Part shown: piece after piece, positions 16,568 through 25,799 of the stretch
Layout of the letters: every line of letters begins with the position of its first letter
Numbering within the stretch: the first letter of the stretch is position 1
Origin: a bacterium
GTDB taxonomy: Bacteria; Bacteroidota; Bacteroidia; Bacteroidales; Bacteroidaceae
Direction of reading: 5' to 3'
DNA length: 45,945 nt
Assembly: GCA_004559785.1 (NCBI GenBank)
Contig: SFXD01000003.1
Location: forward strand, 1 to 45,945
Notes under the pieces: model-generated
Seen by the model: the letters and a program-made list of their open reading frames with translations, nothing else
What the model was told of the DNA's origin: nothing
The model's database searches: none
Translations under genes and position numbers: made by a program

Positions 16568-16611
16568 CATTCAATATTGTACATATATACATTATAATTA
16601 TATATCAACGA

Positions 16612-18216
16612 ATGATGGAAAAGACAAGATTCCGTACTGGTTTCATTGTGTTGGCAGTACATTTTCTGCTGCTTGGCTGCACAGGGGTTTCGGATGCCCG
16701 TGCGGCTGGATTCGACAAGGTCAACTACTATTCAAAGGCAGATGGTCTGAAGGGTGCTGCGCTAAAGACGGCATTGTCCTCCATCATTGCATCGCACACC
16801 ACTCTCAGCTACAATGCCCTTTGGGACGCCTACCTAAAGACGGATGTCACGGACGATGGCTATATATGGGACATGTACAGCAACGCCACGAAATATGTCC
16901 CCAACGGTCCTGCCAAGGGACATCAGTACAGCGGAGAGGGCGACAGCTACAACCGCGAGCACTCCTTCCCGGCCAGTTGGTTCAACGATGCGTCTCCCAT
17001 GCGCACCGACCTCCATCACGTGATTCCCACTGACGGGTATGTCAACAACAGGCGCTCGAACTATTCCTACGGCGAGGTGGGCGTGGTCTCCTACCAGAGT
17101 TTCGGTGGCTTCTCACGCCTTGGGGCACCCACTTCCGACCTCAAGGCACAGGGATGTAACGAGAAGACCGTCTTCGAGCCCAACGACATATACAAGGGCG
17201 ACTTGGCACGCATATACTTCTACATGGTCACATGCTACGAGTCGCGACTCTCCTCGTGGAGCAATGCCAAGATGCTCGACCAGTCGGCATACCCTGCCTT
17301 TAAGAAGTGGGCGTGCCAGATGCTGCTCAAATGGGCCAAGGACGATGCCCTCAGCGAGAAGGAGACAGCCCGTTCCGAAGCCGTCTACGACATACAGCAC
17401 AACCGCAATCCCTACGTCGATTTCCCAGGACTCGAACAGTATGTGTGGGGTACATGGGCGGATAGCACGTTCAGCGTGGCACATTACAGGAACCCATACC
17501 TTGAAGACTCAGGCTCCGGTGAAGGAGGCGGCTCTGGAGAAGAGGGCGGCGAGGGTGAAGGTGGCGAGGGAGGCAATCCCGACAATCCACCCACGGAGAC
17601 GATTCCTGCCGGCGACTATGTACTTCTCAAGTCAGCTCCCGACAGTTGGGATGGCGTGTATCTCATTACGTACGCCACTTCCGGCCACGAATATGCCCTC
17701 GACGGTTCGCTTGAGTCCATAGATGCCTCCGGCAACATATCCATCGTATACCCCGACGGCGATGTCATAAAGGGCGATGCCAATACCGATGCCCGTTCGT
17801 TCACGATAGCCTCCACCCCGGAGGCAGGATGGTACTCCATAAGGCAGGCTAACGGACGGTACATAGGCAAGACCACCAAGAAGAACGGCATCGAGAGTTC
17901 AGTCTCCTTCGACAAGGCACTTGCCAATGCCCTGTCAATAGACGACGGCGGGAATGCGGTTATAGAATCCACCTGCGGCTATGTACTTCGTTTCAACAGT
18001 TCTACAGGAAATGGCGGCACCCGATTCCGCTATTACGGCAGCGGACAGCAACCGATACGCCTCTATCGCAAAAAAGCCAGCAACGAGGATTCCGTCACTG
18101 GCATAAAGTCTGCCGAAGGTGGCAAGCAGGAAATATTCGACATGCAGGGCAGGCGCATGGACAAGGTTGCCTCACATGGCATATACATCGTCAACGGCCG
18201 CAAGGTAGGCTACTGA
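16612..18216 (+). CDS. Secreted endonuclease I (EndA/NucM) with C-terminal tail
   Basis: A 534-residue exported nuclease. The N-terminal hydrophobic segment (FIVLAVHFLLLGC) is a signal peptide, possibly a lipoprotein signal with Cys at LLGC, though the lipobox is weak. The endonuclease I domain carries NREHSFPASWF and DLHHVIPTDGYVNNRRSN, the His/Asn metal-site region of EndA-type DNases, and runs to about residue 300. A Gly/Glu/Ser linker follows, then a beta-rich domain (YVLLKSAPDSWDGVYLITY) and a tail FDMQGRRM ... GIYIVNGRKV. It probably degrades extracellular DNA for nutrients or spacing. Upstream in-frame codons to 16537 lie in the promoter and were excluded. Confidence 0.88.
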   Translation: MMEKTRFRTGFIVLAVHFLLLGCTGVSDARAAGFDKVNYYSKADGLKGAALKTALSSIIASHTTLSYNALWDAYLKTDVTDDGYIWDMYSNATKYVPNGPAKGHQYSGEGDSYNREHSFPASWFNDASPMRTDLHHVIPTDGYVNNRRSNYSYGEVGVVSYQSFGGFSRLGAPTSDLKAQGCNEKTVFEPNDIYKGDLARIYFYMVTCYESRLSSWSNAKMLDQSAYPAFKKWACQMLLKWAKDDALSEKETARSEAVYDIQHNRNPYVDFPGLEQYVWGTWADSTFSVAHYRNPYLEDSGSGEGGGSGEEGGEGEGGEGGNPDNPPTETIPAGDYVLLKSAPDSWDGVYLITYATSGHEYALDGSLESIDASGNISIVYPDGDVIKGDANTDARSFTIASTPEAGWYSIRQANGRYIGKTTKKNGIESSVSFDKALANALSIDDGGNAVIESTCGYVLRFNSSTGNGGTRFRYYGSGQQPIRLYRKKASNEDSVTGIKSAEGGKQEIFDMQGRRMDKVASHGIYIVNGRKVGY

Positions 18217-18240
18217 GAGGCGTGCCTGAAAGCCCGCCTC
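18217..18240. terminator. Hairpin between convergent genes
   Basis: GAGGCG and CGCCTC form a 6-bp GC-rich stem around a 12-nt loop that allows one more G-C pair. It lies exactly between the endonuclease stop and the sugar-kinase stop and could end transcription in both directions. No T tract follows on either strand. Confidence 0.45.
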
Positions 18241-18243
18241 ACG

Positions 18244-19122
18244 CTACTCCTTGAGGGCATCGGGCACGATGGGCATTGCTCCGTCCTGTGTGCATACGAA
18301 GGCACTGACGTTGACTGCAATGCGATGTGCTTCGGCAACGGACTTGCCCGAGAGTATCGAACTTACGAAGGCTCCTGTGAACGAGTCACCGGCTCCCACC
18401 GTATCGGCAACGTCTACCTTGGGCGTTTCCAAAGACGACACACCTTCCTTGCTGAATACATAACTTCCCTTGGCACCACAGGTCAGTACGAGCATGTCGA
18501 GGCTGTATTTCTCCATTATCAGTCGGCACAGGTCTTCGGGACCAAATTCCTGACACCCGAACATTTCGCCCAAAGTGACAATCTCCTCGTCGTTTATCTT
18601 CAGAATGTTACATCTGCTCAGCGATTCGTGCACCACCTCCTTCGAGTAGAAATGCTGTCTCAAGTTGATGTCGAAGATGCGGAGGCAGTCGTCCGGCGTG
18701 GAGTCGAGGAAGGCGTAGATGGTATTGCGCGACGCCTCGTTCCTCTGCGCGAGCGAGCCAAAGCATACCGCCTGGCATCGGGTTGCCATCTCCCTCATCC
18801 TTTCCGTAAGCGGGATGTTGTCCCAAGCCACGCCTTCCCTTATGTCGTAAGCGGGTATTCCTGCCTCGTCGAGAGTGACCTGTACGAAGCCCGTAGGGTA
18901 ATCCACCCTTGGCATTTCATACTGCAAGCCCTTGGCTTCGAATTCCGCCAGCGTCTCAGTCCCGAGGTCGTCGTTGCCCACGGCACTCACTGCGTATGCC
19001 TCATACCCGAACTGTGAAGCATGGTATGCGAAATTGGCGGGGGCTCCACCCAGTTTCCTCCCTTCCGGAAGGCAGTCCCAGAGAGCCTCTCCCAATCCTA
19101 CTATTATACCTTCGCGCTTCAT
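18244..19122 (-). CDS. PfkB-family sugar kinase, fructokinase-like
   Basis: A 292-residue ribokinase/PfkB-fold kinase that phosphorylates a sugar with ATP. Visible are GLGEALWDCLPEGRKLGGAPANFAYH at the N-terminus (sugar-binding Gly-Gly), FDINLRQHFY, and the C-terminal signature DTVGAGDSFTGAF with the catalytic base Asp246. The GEALWD...GGAPANFA pattern is typical of bacterial fructokinases, so fructose is the likely substrate. Two starts are possible. ATG 19149 overlaps the asd stop by one base (TGATG), while ATG 19122 has a strong purine-rich GGGGGGAACG upstream and starts at the domain; 19122 is used. The gene is probably co-transcribed with asd. Confidence 0.88.
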   Translation of the reverse strand: MKREGIIVGLGEALWDCLPEGRKLGGAPANFAYHASQFGYEAYAVSAVGNDDLGTETLAEFEAKGLQYEMPRVDYPTGFVQVTLDEAGIPAYDIREGVAWDNIPLTERMREMATRCQAVCFGSLAQRNEASRNTIYAFLDSTPDDCLRIFDINLRQHFYSKEVVHESLSRCNILKINDEEIVTLGEMFGCQEFGPEDLCRLIMEKYSLDMLVLTCGAKGSYVFSKEGVSSLETPKVDVADTVGAGDSFTGAFVSSILSGKSVAEAHRIAVNVSAFVCTQDGAMPIVPDALKE

Positions 19123-19148
19123 TTTCGTTCCCCCCACTTTATTTATCA

Positions 19149-20159
19149 TCAGCCGATGTTGCCCACCTTGATGAGGTACTCGGCTATCTGCACGGCGTTG
19201 AGTGCGGCGCCTTTCTTTATCTGGTCACCCACCAGCCAGAAGGTAAGCCCGTTCTCGTTGGCGAGGTCCTTGCGTATGCGTCCTACGTACACGTCGTCCT
19301 TGCCAGCCAGGAAGAGTGGCATGGGGTACACCTTGTTTGCCGGGTCGTCCAGCAGCTGCACGCCTTCGCCGTCCTTCACTGCCTGTGCGAACTCCTCGGG
19401 GCTCACGGGCTTCTCGGTCTCCACCCACACTGCCTCCGAATGGCTGCGCAGGCTCGGCACCCTGACGCACATGGCAGAGCAGGCTGCATCCGTATGCATT
19501 ATCTTTTTCGTCTCGTTGAACATCTTCATCTCCTCCTTCGTGTAGCCATTGTCGGTGAAGACGTCTATCTGTGGTATCACGTTGTAAGCCAACTGGTATG
19601 CGAACTTGTTCACCGTAACGGGCTTGTCCTCCAGCAGTTCGCGATATTGCTGCTCCAGCTCGGCCATGGCTGCTGCTCCTGCGCCGCTGGCTGCCTGGTA
19701 GCTTGCCACGTGTATGCGGCGTATGTGGCTCAGCCTTTCGAGGCACTGCAGTACCACGACCATCATGATGGTGGTGCAGTTGGGGTTGGCAATGATTCCC
19801 CTGGGCCTGTCCAGGGCATCCTCGGCATTGCACTCGGGCACCACCAAGGGTACGTCCTCGTCCATGCGGAAGGCAGATGAGTTGTCTATCATCACCGCAC
19901 CATGCTTGGTGATGGTCTCGGCGAACTCCTTGCTCGTGCCGCCTCCGGCACTGGTGAAGGCTATGTCTACGCCCTTGAAGTCGTCGTTGTGCTGCAAGAG
20001 CTTCACCTCTATCTCCTTTCCCCTGAACGTGTACTTGGTGCCGGCACTGCGCTGGCTCCCGAACAACAGCAATTCGTCGATGGGGAAATCCCTTTCTTCC
20101 AAAACTCGCAGGAATTCCTGCCCTACCGCGCCACTGGCGCCTACGATAGCTACTCTCAT
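19149..20159 (-). CDS. asd: Aspartate-semialdehyde dehydrogenase
   Basis: A 336-residue enzyme that reduces beta-aspartyl phosphate to aspartate semialdehyde with NADPH, feeding lysine/diaminopimelate, threonine and methionine synthesis. Motifs are the NADP loop VAIVGASGAVGQEF (residues 3-16), the catalytic Cys128 in ANPNCTTI, and SYQAASGAGAAAM. Length is typical. The ATG at 20159 is chosen because the nucleotide-binding strand begins at once; codons up to 20219 are promoter DNA. It is probably first in a two-gene unit with the sugar kinase, with a TACTTTTG -7 box 38 bp upstream. Confidence 0.95.
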   Translation of the reverse strand: MRVAIVGASGAVGQEFLRVLEERDFPIDELLLFGSQRSAGTKYTFRGKEIEVKLLQHNDDFKGVDIAFTSAGGGTSKEFAETITKHGAVMIDNSSAFRMDEDVPLVVPECNAEDALDRPRGIIANPNCTTIMMVVVLQCLERLSHIRRIHVASYQAASGAGAAAMAELEQQYRELLEDKPVTVNKFAYQLAYNVIPQIDVFTDNGYTKEEMKMFNETKKIMHTDAACSAMCVRVPSLRSHSEAVWVETEKPVSPEEFAQAVKDGEGVQLLDDPANKVYPMPLFLAGKDDVYVGRIRKDLANENGLTFWLVGDQIKKGAALNAVQIAEYLIKVGNIG

Positions 20160-20196
20160 AATCCTTGATAAATACAATCTTTTATGGTTGCGAGTG

Positions 20197-20204
20197 CAAA
20201 AGTA
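20197..20204 (-). promoter_or_regulatory. Predicted -7 box of the asd promoter
   Basis: On the minus strand this reads TACTTTTG followed by CA, matching TAnnTTTG, 38-45 bp upstream of the asd start. It is divergent from the box at 20259-20266. Confidence 0.5.
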
Positions 20205-20258
20205 CATAAAATTACGCAATTATGACCATACATCCTTCAAATATTCGTGATAAAATCG

Positions 20259-20266
20259 TAACTTTG
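20259..20266 (+). promoter_or_regulatory. Predicted -7 box of the antiporter-protease gene
   Basis: TAACTTTG followed by CA matches TAnnTTTG, 33 bp upstream of the ATG at 20299. A TTC at 20236-20238 sits 20 bp upstream as a weak -33 candidate. Confidence 0.5.
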
Positions 20267-20298
20267 CAAAGGATTTGGCTTCAATATTCAAGGTAAAG

Positions 20299-23200
20299 AT
20301 GCAGTTTCTATGTCATTTGCCCATTGTATCGGGTGCATTGATAACGGACCCCACGTGGATTTTCTTCGTGGTGCTATGCATCATACTCTTTGCCCCCCTC
20401 CTTCTACGGCGGCTGCAGATCCCGCATGTCATCGGGCTCATACTTTCGGGCGTGCTGATAGGGGAGTACGGCTTCAACATCCTCGAGCGTGACAGTTCCT
20501 TCGAGCTTTTCGGACAGGTGGGCATCTACTACATCATGTTCCTTGCCGGACTCGAGCTCGACATGGGCAGCGTCGAGCAGTACGGCCGCAGGGGTGTGCG
20601 CTTTGGCCTGCTCACCTTTGCCATTCCGTTCGTGCTGGGGTACGTCACCAGCCATTTCGTCCTCCGCTACGGGGTGCTCACCAGCATCCTCCTTTCCTGT
20701 ATCTACAGCAGCCACACCCTCGTGTCATACCCCATCGTGGGCAGATACGGCATGGGCAGGCACCGTGACGTGGTCATCAGCGTGGTGGCTACGGCATTCT
20801 CCATCTTCGCCGCGCTACTCGTGCTGGCAGTGGTGGTGGGCAGCCTCAAGCCCGACAACTCGTGGCTGCGCTGGTTCTTCTTCATGCTCAGGTGCGCAAG
20901 CTACGGGGCGTTCGTCATCTTCTTTTTCCCACGCATGGGCAGGTGGTTCCTTCGCCGGTTCTCCGACAGCGTCATGCAGTACATCTTCATCCTTGCCCTC
21001 GTCTTCCTCAGTGCGTCGCTTGCCAAGCTGGTAGGGCTTGAGGGGCTGCTGGGTGCCTTCCTTGCAGGATTGGTCATCAACCGTCTCGTCCCCAAGACAA
21101 GCCCGCTCATGACGCGAATAGAGTTCGTGGGCAACGCCCTCTTCATCCCATATTTCCTGATTGGGGTGGGGATGCTGGTGGACGTCAGCATCATGTTCAG
21201 CAACCTCCAGACTCTGTGGATAATACTCATCATGGTAGTGACGGGTTCGCTCGGCAAGTTGCTCGCGGCATTCCTCATGTCCTATTCCACACGTAGCGGC
21301 AGTGCCAGTGCATGGCTCATGTTCGGACTTACCAATGCCCATGCGGCAGGCGCGCTCGCCATCGTCATGATAGGCACCCTGCCAGGGGTAGGGCTCATCG
21401 ACGACCAGATACTTGGCGGCACGGTGATGCTCATCCTGTTCAGTTGCATCATCAGCAGCTTCGCCACCAGCTACGGGGCAAGGAAGCTCGCCCTGAGCGA
21501 CACCTCGCTCGAGGACAACCGTGGCTCATACCACGGCAAGTGCCTCGTCACCTACAGCCAGTCGGCCAACGTAGACCTGATTACGCAGCTTGCCATGCTC
21601 ATACGCAACCCCTACATCCCCGACAGCCTCATGGGACTCACCGTGGCATACGACTCACAGGCCAGCGACGGCAGCGACCAGCAGCGCAAGGGCAAGATGC
21701 TGCTCGAGCAGGCCCAGAGCATAGCGGCGGCGGCGGACGTTTACATGGCCACCATCAGCCGCCTCAGCACCAACGTGGCAGGCGGCATCATACATACCAT
21801 CAAGGAGTACGACTGCGGCGAGGTCATCGTCAACCTTGAGGACCGCACCACGGGGATGCCCAAGGCATCGCTCGGCAACATCATCGACGACGTGCTCAGC
21901 GGCACCCACCGCGAGGTGATGGCCGTCCGCTGCATCGTCCCCCCAGGCACCATCCGCCGCACCATCATTGCCGTTCCGCAGAACGCCGAGTACGAGGTGG
22001 GCTTCTACAAGTGGATAGAACATATATGCCGCATCGGAGAGCAGCTCGACTGCCATCTCGAATACCATGCCCACCACGATACACTTCCGTACATCGCAGG
22101 CTACATGAGCAACAAGCACCCCAACGTACGCTCGGAGTACCATGAGATGAACCGCTGGACGCAGATACTCAACCTCGAGGGGAGCCTGGGCAAGAGCACA
22201 ATGCTCGTCCTTGTCACTGCCAGACAGGGCTTCATCTCCTATCAGGGTATCATGGACAACCTGCCCATGCAGATACATCGTTACTTCGGGCACACCAGCG
22301 TCATGCTGCTTTATCCCGACCAATGGGGCGAGCCGTTGGAGTCCGTATCTGTCTTCACGCCCAACGGCACGGCTGTCACGCGCCAGCCCCGCTCCATCGC
22401 CAGCTGGCTGAGGAGCAAGTTCCTTACCATTTCCTGTACGTCGCTTCTGCTGTTCTCTTTCTTCGGAACGACAGCCTCGGCTTCCGATGCGGGCAGGGAG
22501 AAGATGTCTCCCCTCGTGCGGCGCGCCGCCCTCGAGCAAAGGGCAGTCCGCCGTTCCCCTGCTACCCGTGGCATGGGCATGGACAGGAGGCGCATCATGG
22601 CATTGGTCCGCACGGATTCGCGCGACATACTACACGAATACGGCGCGGAGACATTCCACAGCTGGGGCAACATCCATGCGGCAGCCATCCCCCTGTCACG
22701 TCTCGACGACCTTGCCATGCGTCCCGAGATATTGCGCATCGAGGCAGGGCAGAGGCCTACCGTACAGATGGACACGGCACGCATCGTGACACGCACCGAC
22801 GGCTTGCACCATGGTACGGCAGGGCTTCCCATGCCATATACCGGCAAGGGAGTCGTAGTGGGACTGATGGACATTGGCTTCGACCTCACTCACCCCACGT
22901 TCTACTCCTCCGACATGGAGAGGTACAGGATAGACAGGTTCTGGGACATGCTCGACTTCGAGGGCAGCAGCCCCGGTGCCTCTCCCATGTTCCTTGGCAG
23001 CGAATACACCACCGTGGAGGACATACTCGCTAAGGCACATTCCACCGATGGACTGATACAGTTCCATGGCACACATACGGCAGGTACGGCGGCAGGCAGC
23101 GGATTCGGCTCGCCATACGCCGGTTCTGCACCCGAGGCGGACATCTGCCTTGTCTCCAACGCCGTAGGCGGTGACGAGGAACTCATCCCGGACAGCCTCG

Positions 23201-24495
23201 AATACATGTTCACCTCCGCCACCGACCTGCTGGGATTCCAGTACATCTTCGACTATGCCGACCATGTGGGAAAGCCTGCCGTCATCAGCTTCAGCGAGGG
23301 CAGGCACCAGGACCTCTGGGGCGACGACGTCCTGGGCTACGAGGTGCTCGACTCCCTTGTCAGGAGGGGGCGCATCATCTGTGCAGCGGCAGGCAACGAG
23401 TCGGTATACGATACCTACATGCACAAGCCCGCCGGCAAGGAGAGGGCGCAGACGTTGTGCCTCTTCAGTTCCAAGGCCGGCTACTACCTCTTCCGCTCCT
23501 CTGACCGCACGGAAATCGGGCTTACCTTCTTCGACAATAATGCCCGTCCTCTCCACAGCATAAGCGTACACACCGACAGCATCCTCGCTTGTCAGGACAG
23601 TCTTTATTCAGATACCCTGCAGGTGGCAGACAAGACGTACCAGATCCTCATGACGGCATATCCGTCGTGCTACGACTCCACGCAGTGGGCCACGGAGCTG
23701 TACCTGTGCCGCCTCACCAAGCACCCCTCGCATACCGTGGGCATTACCATCTCGGGCAAAGAGCAGGACGTGGAGGCGTTCTCCGTAAGCAGCTACTTCA
23801 AGTCGGATGCCTCCTTTCCCGACTATTGCGATGCCGAGACCTCCCACAACGTGCATTTCCCAGGCTCTTCTCCCTCCGTCATCTGCGTGGGTTCCACGGC
23901 ATACCGCACAGGAGTCTTCAACTACGACGGCGAGTGGCGCGTGGTCGACTTCGGCACCGAGGGTGTCAGGGCAGGCTACAGCAGCATCGGACCCACGATC
24001 GCGGGGATATGCAAGCCCGACGTGATGGCTCCTGGCGTGAACGTCGTCAGTGCCTTCAACAGCTACTTCGAACAGTCGCCCGACTCGTGGGATGCCAACA
24101 TGGACGTGATGCGCTTCGAGTACGGGGGCAGGCAATACTCCTGGAACGCACAGTGCGGCACCAGCATGTCGTGCCCTATCGTGGCCGGCATCGTCGCCCT
24201 CTGGCTACAGGCGTTGCCGTGGCTGTCTCGGGAGGACGTCATAGAGGCTCTGGAGGCTACCTCCCACCGCCACGATACATCCCTCGAATACCCCAACGCG
24301 GAATATGGCTACGGCGAGATTGACGCCGAGGCAGGGCTGCGTTTCCTCATCGACAGGTACGACGGCATACCCGGCGTGGACTCCGCCCCCCGTCCGTCGA
24401 CGGAAGCGGCATACGACCTCCTGGGGCGCAGGATCAGCCTCTCCGCACACCGTCACGGCATCTACGTCATTGGTGGCAAAAAGGTAGTACGTTAA
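20299..24495 (+). CDS. CPA2 antiporter-USP-subtilase fusion, 1398 aa
   Basis: One open frame carries two usually separate proteins. Residues about 12-400 are a CPA2-type cation:proton antiporter with many membrane helices (MFLAGLELDMG, GLEGLLGAFLAGLVINR, GLTNAHAAGALAIVMIG). Residues about 410-700 resemble two cytosolic USP-like domains of such antiporters. A basic Leu-Arg-Ser-Lys stretch and hydrophobic segment (about 706-722), ending TTASA, then look like a signal peptide with cleavage after Ala728. The rest is an S8 subtilisin-like protease with Asp858 (GLMDIGFD), His923 (FHGTHTAG) and Ser1289 (GTSMSCPIVAG), plus a tail DLLGRR ... GIYVIGGKKV. No in-frame stop or ATG was seen at the junction. 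ATG 20299 is preferred over TTG 20275. lolD follows 36 bp downstream. Confidence 0.85.
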   Translation: MQFLCHLPIVSGALITDPTWIFFVVLCIILFAPLLLRRLQIPHVIGLILSGVLIGEYGFNILERDSSFELFGQVGIYYIMFLAGLELDMGSVEQYGRRGVRFGLLTFAIPFVLGYVTSHFVLRYGVLTSILLSCIYSSHTLVSYPIVGRYGMGRHRDVVISVVATAFSIFAALLVLAVVVGSLKPDNSWLRWFFFMLRCASYGAFVIFFFPRMGRWFLRRFSDSVMQYIFILALVFLSASLAKLVGLEGLLGAFLAGLVINRLVPKTSPLMTRIEFVGNALFIPYFLIGVGMLVDVSIMFSNLQTLWIILIMVVTGSLGKLLAAFLMSYSTRSGSASAWLMFGLTNAHAAGALAIVMIGTLPGVGLIDDQILGGTVMLILFSCIISSFATSYGARKLALSDTSLEDNRGSYHGKCLVTYSQSANVDLITQLAMLIRNPYIPDSLMGLTVAYDSQASDGSDQQRKGKMLLEQAQSIAAAADVYMATISRLSTNVAGGIIHTIKEYDCGEVIVNLEDRTTGMPKASLGNIIDDVLSGTHREVMAVRCIVPPGTIRRTIIAVPQNAEYEVGFYKWIEHICRIGEQLDCHLEYHAHHDTLPYIAGYMSNKHPNVRSEYHEMNRWTQILNLEGSLGKSTMLVLVTARQGFISYQGIMDNLPMQIHRYFGHTSVMLLYPDQWGEPLESVSVFTPNGTAVTRQPRSIASWLRSKFLTISCTSLLLFSFFGTTASASDAGREKMSPLVRRAALEQRAVRRSPATRGMGMDRRRIMALVRTDSRDILHEYGAETFHSWGNIHAAAIPLSRLDDLAMRPEILRIEAGQRPTVQMDTARIVTRTDGLHHGTAGLPMPYTGKGVVVGLMDIGFDLTHPTFYSSDMERYRIDRFWDMLDFEGSSPGASPMFLGSEYTTVEDILAKAHSTDGLIQFHGTHTAGTAAGSGFGSPYAGSAPEADICLVSNAVGGDEELIPDSLEYMFTSATDLLGFQYIFDYADHVGKPAVISFSEGRHQDLWGDDVLGYEVLDSLVRRGRIICAAAGNESVYDTYMHKPAGKERAQTLCLFSSKAGYYLFRSSDRTEIGLTFFDNNARPLHSISVHTDSILACQDSLYSDTLQVADKTYQILMTAYPSCYDSTQWATELYLCRLTKHPSHTVGITISGKEQDVEAFSVSSYFKSDASFPDYCDAETSHNVHFPGSSPSVICVGSTAYRTGVFNYDGEWRVVDFGTEGVRAGYSSIGPTIAGICKPDVMAPGVNVVSAFNSYFEQSPDSWDANMDVMRFEYGGRQYSWNAQCGTSMSCPIVAGIVALWLQALPWLSREDVIEALEATSHRHDTSLEYPNAEYGYGEIDAEAGLRFLIDRYDGIPGVDSAPRPSTEAAYDLLGRRISLSAHRHGIYVIGGKKVVR
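22405..22488 (+). other. Internal signal peptide at the fusion junction
   Basis: This stretch encodes residues 703-730: Trp-Leu-Arg-Ser-Lys, about 16 hydrophobic residues (FLTISCTSLLLFSFF), then GTTASA before SDAG. Basic n-region, hydrophobic core and A-x-A cleavage motif are all present. The preceding antiporter/USP part would be cytosolic, so the segment would send the protease across the membrane. GAGGAG at 22410-22415 resembles a ribosome-binding site, but no ATG, GTG or TTG in frame follows closely. Confidence 0.7.
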
Positions 24496-24531
24496 GGTTA
24501 AGGGGTCAATGTTTAAGGTTTAGACGCAATT

Positions 24532-25191
24532 ATGATTTCACTTCGCAACATTACAAAGAGTTTTGGCAACCTACAAGTGTTGAAGGGCATAGACCTCGAC
24601 ATAGCCCAAGGGCAAGTGGTGAGCATAGTAGGGCCAAGCGGTGCGGGCAAGACCACACTGCTACAGATAATGGGAACGCTCGACAGGGCGGACAGCGGCC
24701 GGCTGACGATAGACGGCAACGACGTCAGCCGCTTGAGCGGAGCCGCCCTTTCCGCCTTCCGCAACAGCCATATCGGCTTTGTCTTCCAGTTCCACCAGCT
24801 CCTGCCCGAGTTTACGGCACTGGAGAATGTCATGATGCCGGCCTTCATACGTGGCGCGGGGCGTAGGGAGGCAAGGACACGAGCCGAGGAACTGCTCAGG
24901 TACATGGGACTTGAGGATAGGGCAGGGCACAAGCCAGCCGAACTGTCAGGCGGCGAGAAGCAGCGCGTGGCCGTGGCGAGGGCTTTGGTCAACAGACCGA
25001 AGGTGGTCTTTGCCGACGAGCCAAGCGGTTCGCTCGACACGAAGAACAAGGAGGAACTGCACCGCCTCTTCTTCGACCTACGCGATTCCATGGGACAGAC
25101 CTTCGTCATCGTCACTCACGACGAGTCGCTTGCCGCCATGACCGACCGCACCATCCACATCCAGGACGGTCTCATCATCGACACGCCATAA
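24532..25191 (+). CDS. lolD: LolD-type ABC transporter ATPase
   Basis: A 219-residue ABC ATPase of the LolD/MacB type. LolD with LolC/E releases lipoproteins from the inner membrane for transport to the outer membrane. Walker A GPSGAGKT (residues 34-41), Q-loop (Gln86), signature LSGGEKQ (138-144), Walker B VVFADEPSGSLD (158-169) and the H-loop VTHDES are intact. LPEFTALENVMMP is typical of LolD. The partner permease genes are not in the window. It follows the fusion gene by 36 bp and precedes the GNAT gene by 16 bp, so all three may share a transcript. Confidence 0.9.
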   Translation: MISLRNITKSFGNLQVLKGIDLDIAQGQVVSIVGPSGAGKTTLLQIMGTLDRADSGRLTIDGNDVSRLSGAALSAFRNSHIGFVFQFHQLLPEFTALENVMMPAFIRGAGRREARTRAEELLRYMGLEDRAGHKPAELSGGEKQRVAVARALVNRPKVVFADEPSGSLDTKNKEELHRLFFDLRDSMGQTFVIVTHDESLAAMTDRTIHIQDGLIIDTP

Positions 25192-25207
25192 CATCCATTC
25201 TCACATC

Positions 25208-25783
25208 ATGCACACAGATACGCCACACCCGCACATCGCCTTCCGGCAGGCATCTCCGGCCGACGCACCATTCATATCCCGTGGCTTCCATGCCGCCATG
25301 CTCTACGACGATGCCTCCGAGGAGCAGTTGTCTCGCTTTGCACGTCACATCTGCACTCGCACCGACGTGCTCTACTCTTGGCGGAATACCGTCATAGCAG
25401 AGGTGGACGGGCGTGCTGCCGGCATGATTACCTCCTACGAAGGCTGCCGCTACCACGAGTTGCGCCTTGCCACCATGCCGCTCGTCAAGCAACACCTGGG
25501 CATCGAGTTCCCCGGCATGGAGGACGAGGCCCTGCCAGGCGAATACTATCTCGACTCACTCGCCGTATGCGGTGAGTACCGTGGCAAGGGCATAGGCACG
25601 GCCCTGCTGCGCCACGCCATGGAGGCAGGCACGGCCATGGGGCTCAAGGTAACGCTTGCCGTCGACCCTGTCAACCATAGGGCACGCCGCCTCTACGAGT
25701 CGCTCGGGTTTCGCTACGACTCCGACCTCTTCATCTTCGGACATACCTACCACAAGTTAGCGTTGATGGAGTGTTCTATTTAG
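25208..25783 (+). CDS. GNAT N-acetyltransferase
   Basis: A 191-residue GNAT-fold acetyltransferase. The acetyl-CoA binding loop is EYRGKGIGTALLRHAME, preceded by the YYLDSLAV strand and followed by AVDPVNHRARRLYESLGF. The N-terminal half is longer than in minimal GNATs and carries FRQASPADAPFISRGFHAAM. The substrate is unknown. It differs from the SSAT-like protein at 344-787. Its last codons (GTGTTCTATTTAG) resemble the MITE end motif that follows immediately, so the native C-terminus may have been altered there. Confidence 0.85.
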   Translation: MHTDTPHPHIAFRQASPADAPFISRGFHAAMLYDDASEEQLSRFARHICTRTDVLYSWRNTVIAEVDGRAAGMITSYEGCRYHELRLATMPLVKQHLGIEFPGMEDEALPGEYYLDSLAVCGEYRGKGIGTALLRHAMEAGTAMGLKVTLAVDPVNHRARRLYESLGFRYDSDLFIFGHTYHKLALMECSI

Positions 25784-25799
25784 GTGTTCTACAAATTAG
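25783..25799. repeat. Diverged solo end of the MITE-like element
   Basis: GGTGTTCTACAAATTAG matches the left end of the 190-bp element at 11218-11236 at 16 of 17 positions. Similarity fades over the next 20-30 bases, and no matching right end was found. A partial second copy, GTGTTCTATTTAG, lies immediately upstream at 25771-25783. It may be the relic of an insertion. Confidence 0.6.

Noticed and set aside
16537..16611. N-terminal extension of the endonuclease gene
   Set aside because: It contains the predicted -33 and -7 promoter elements.
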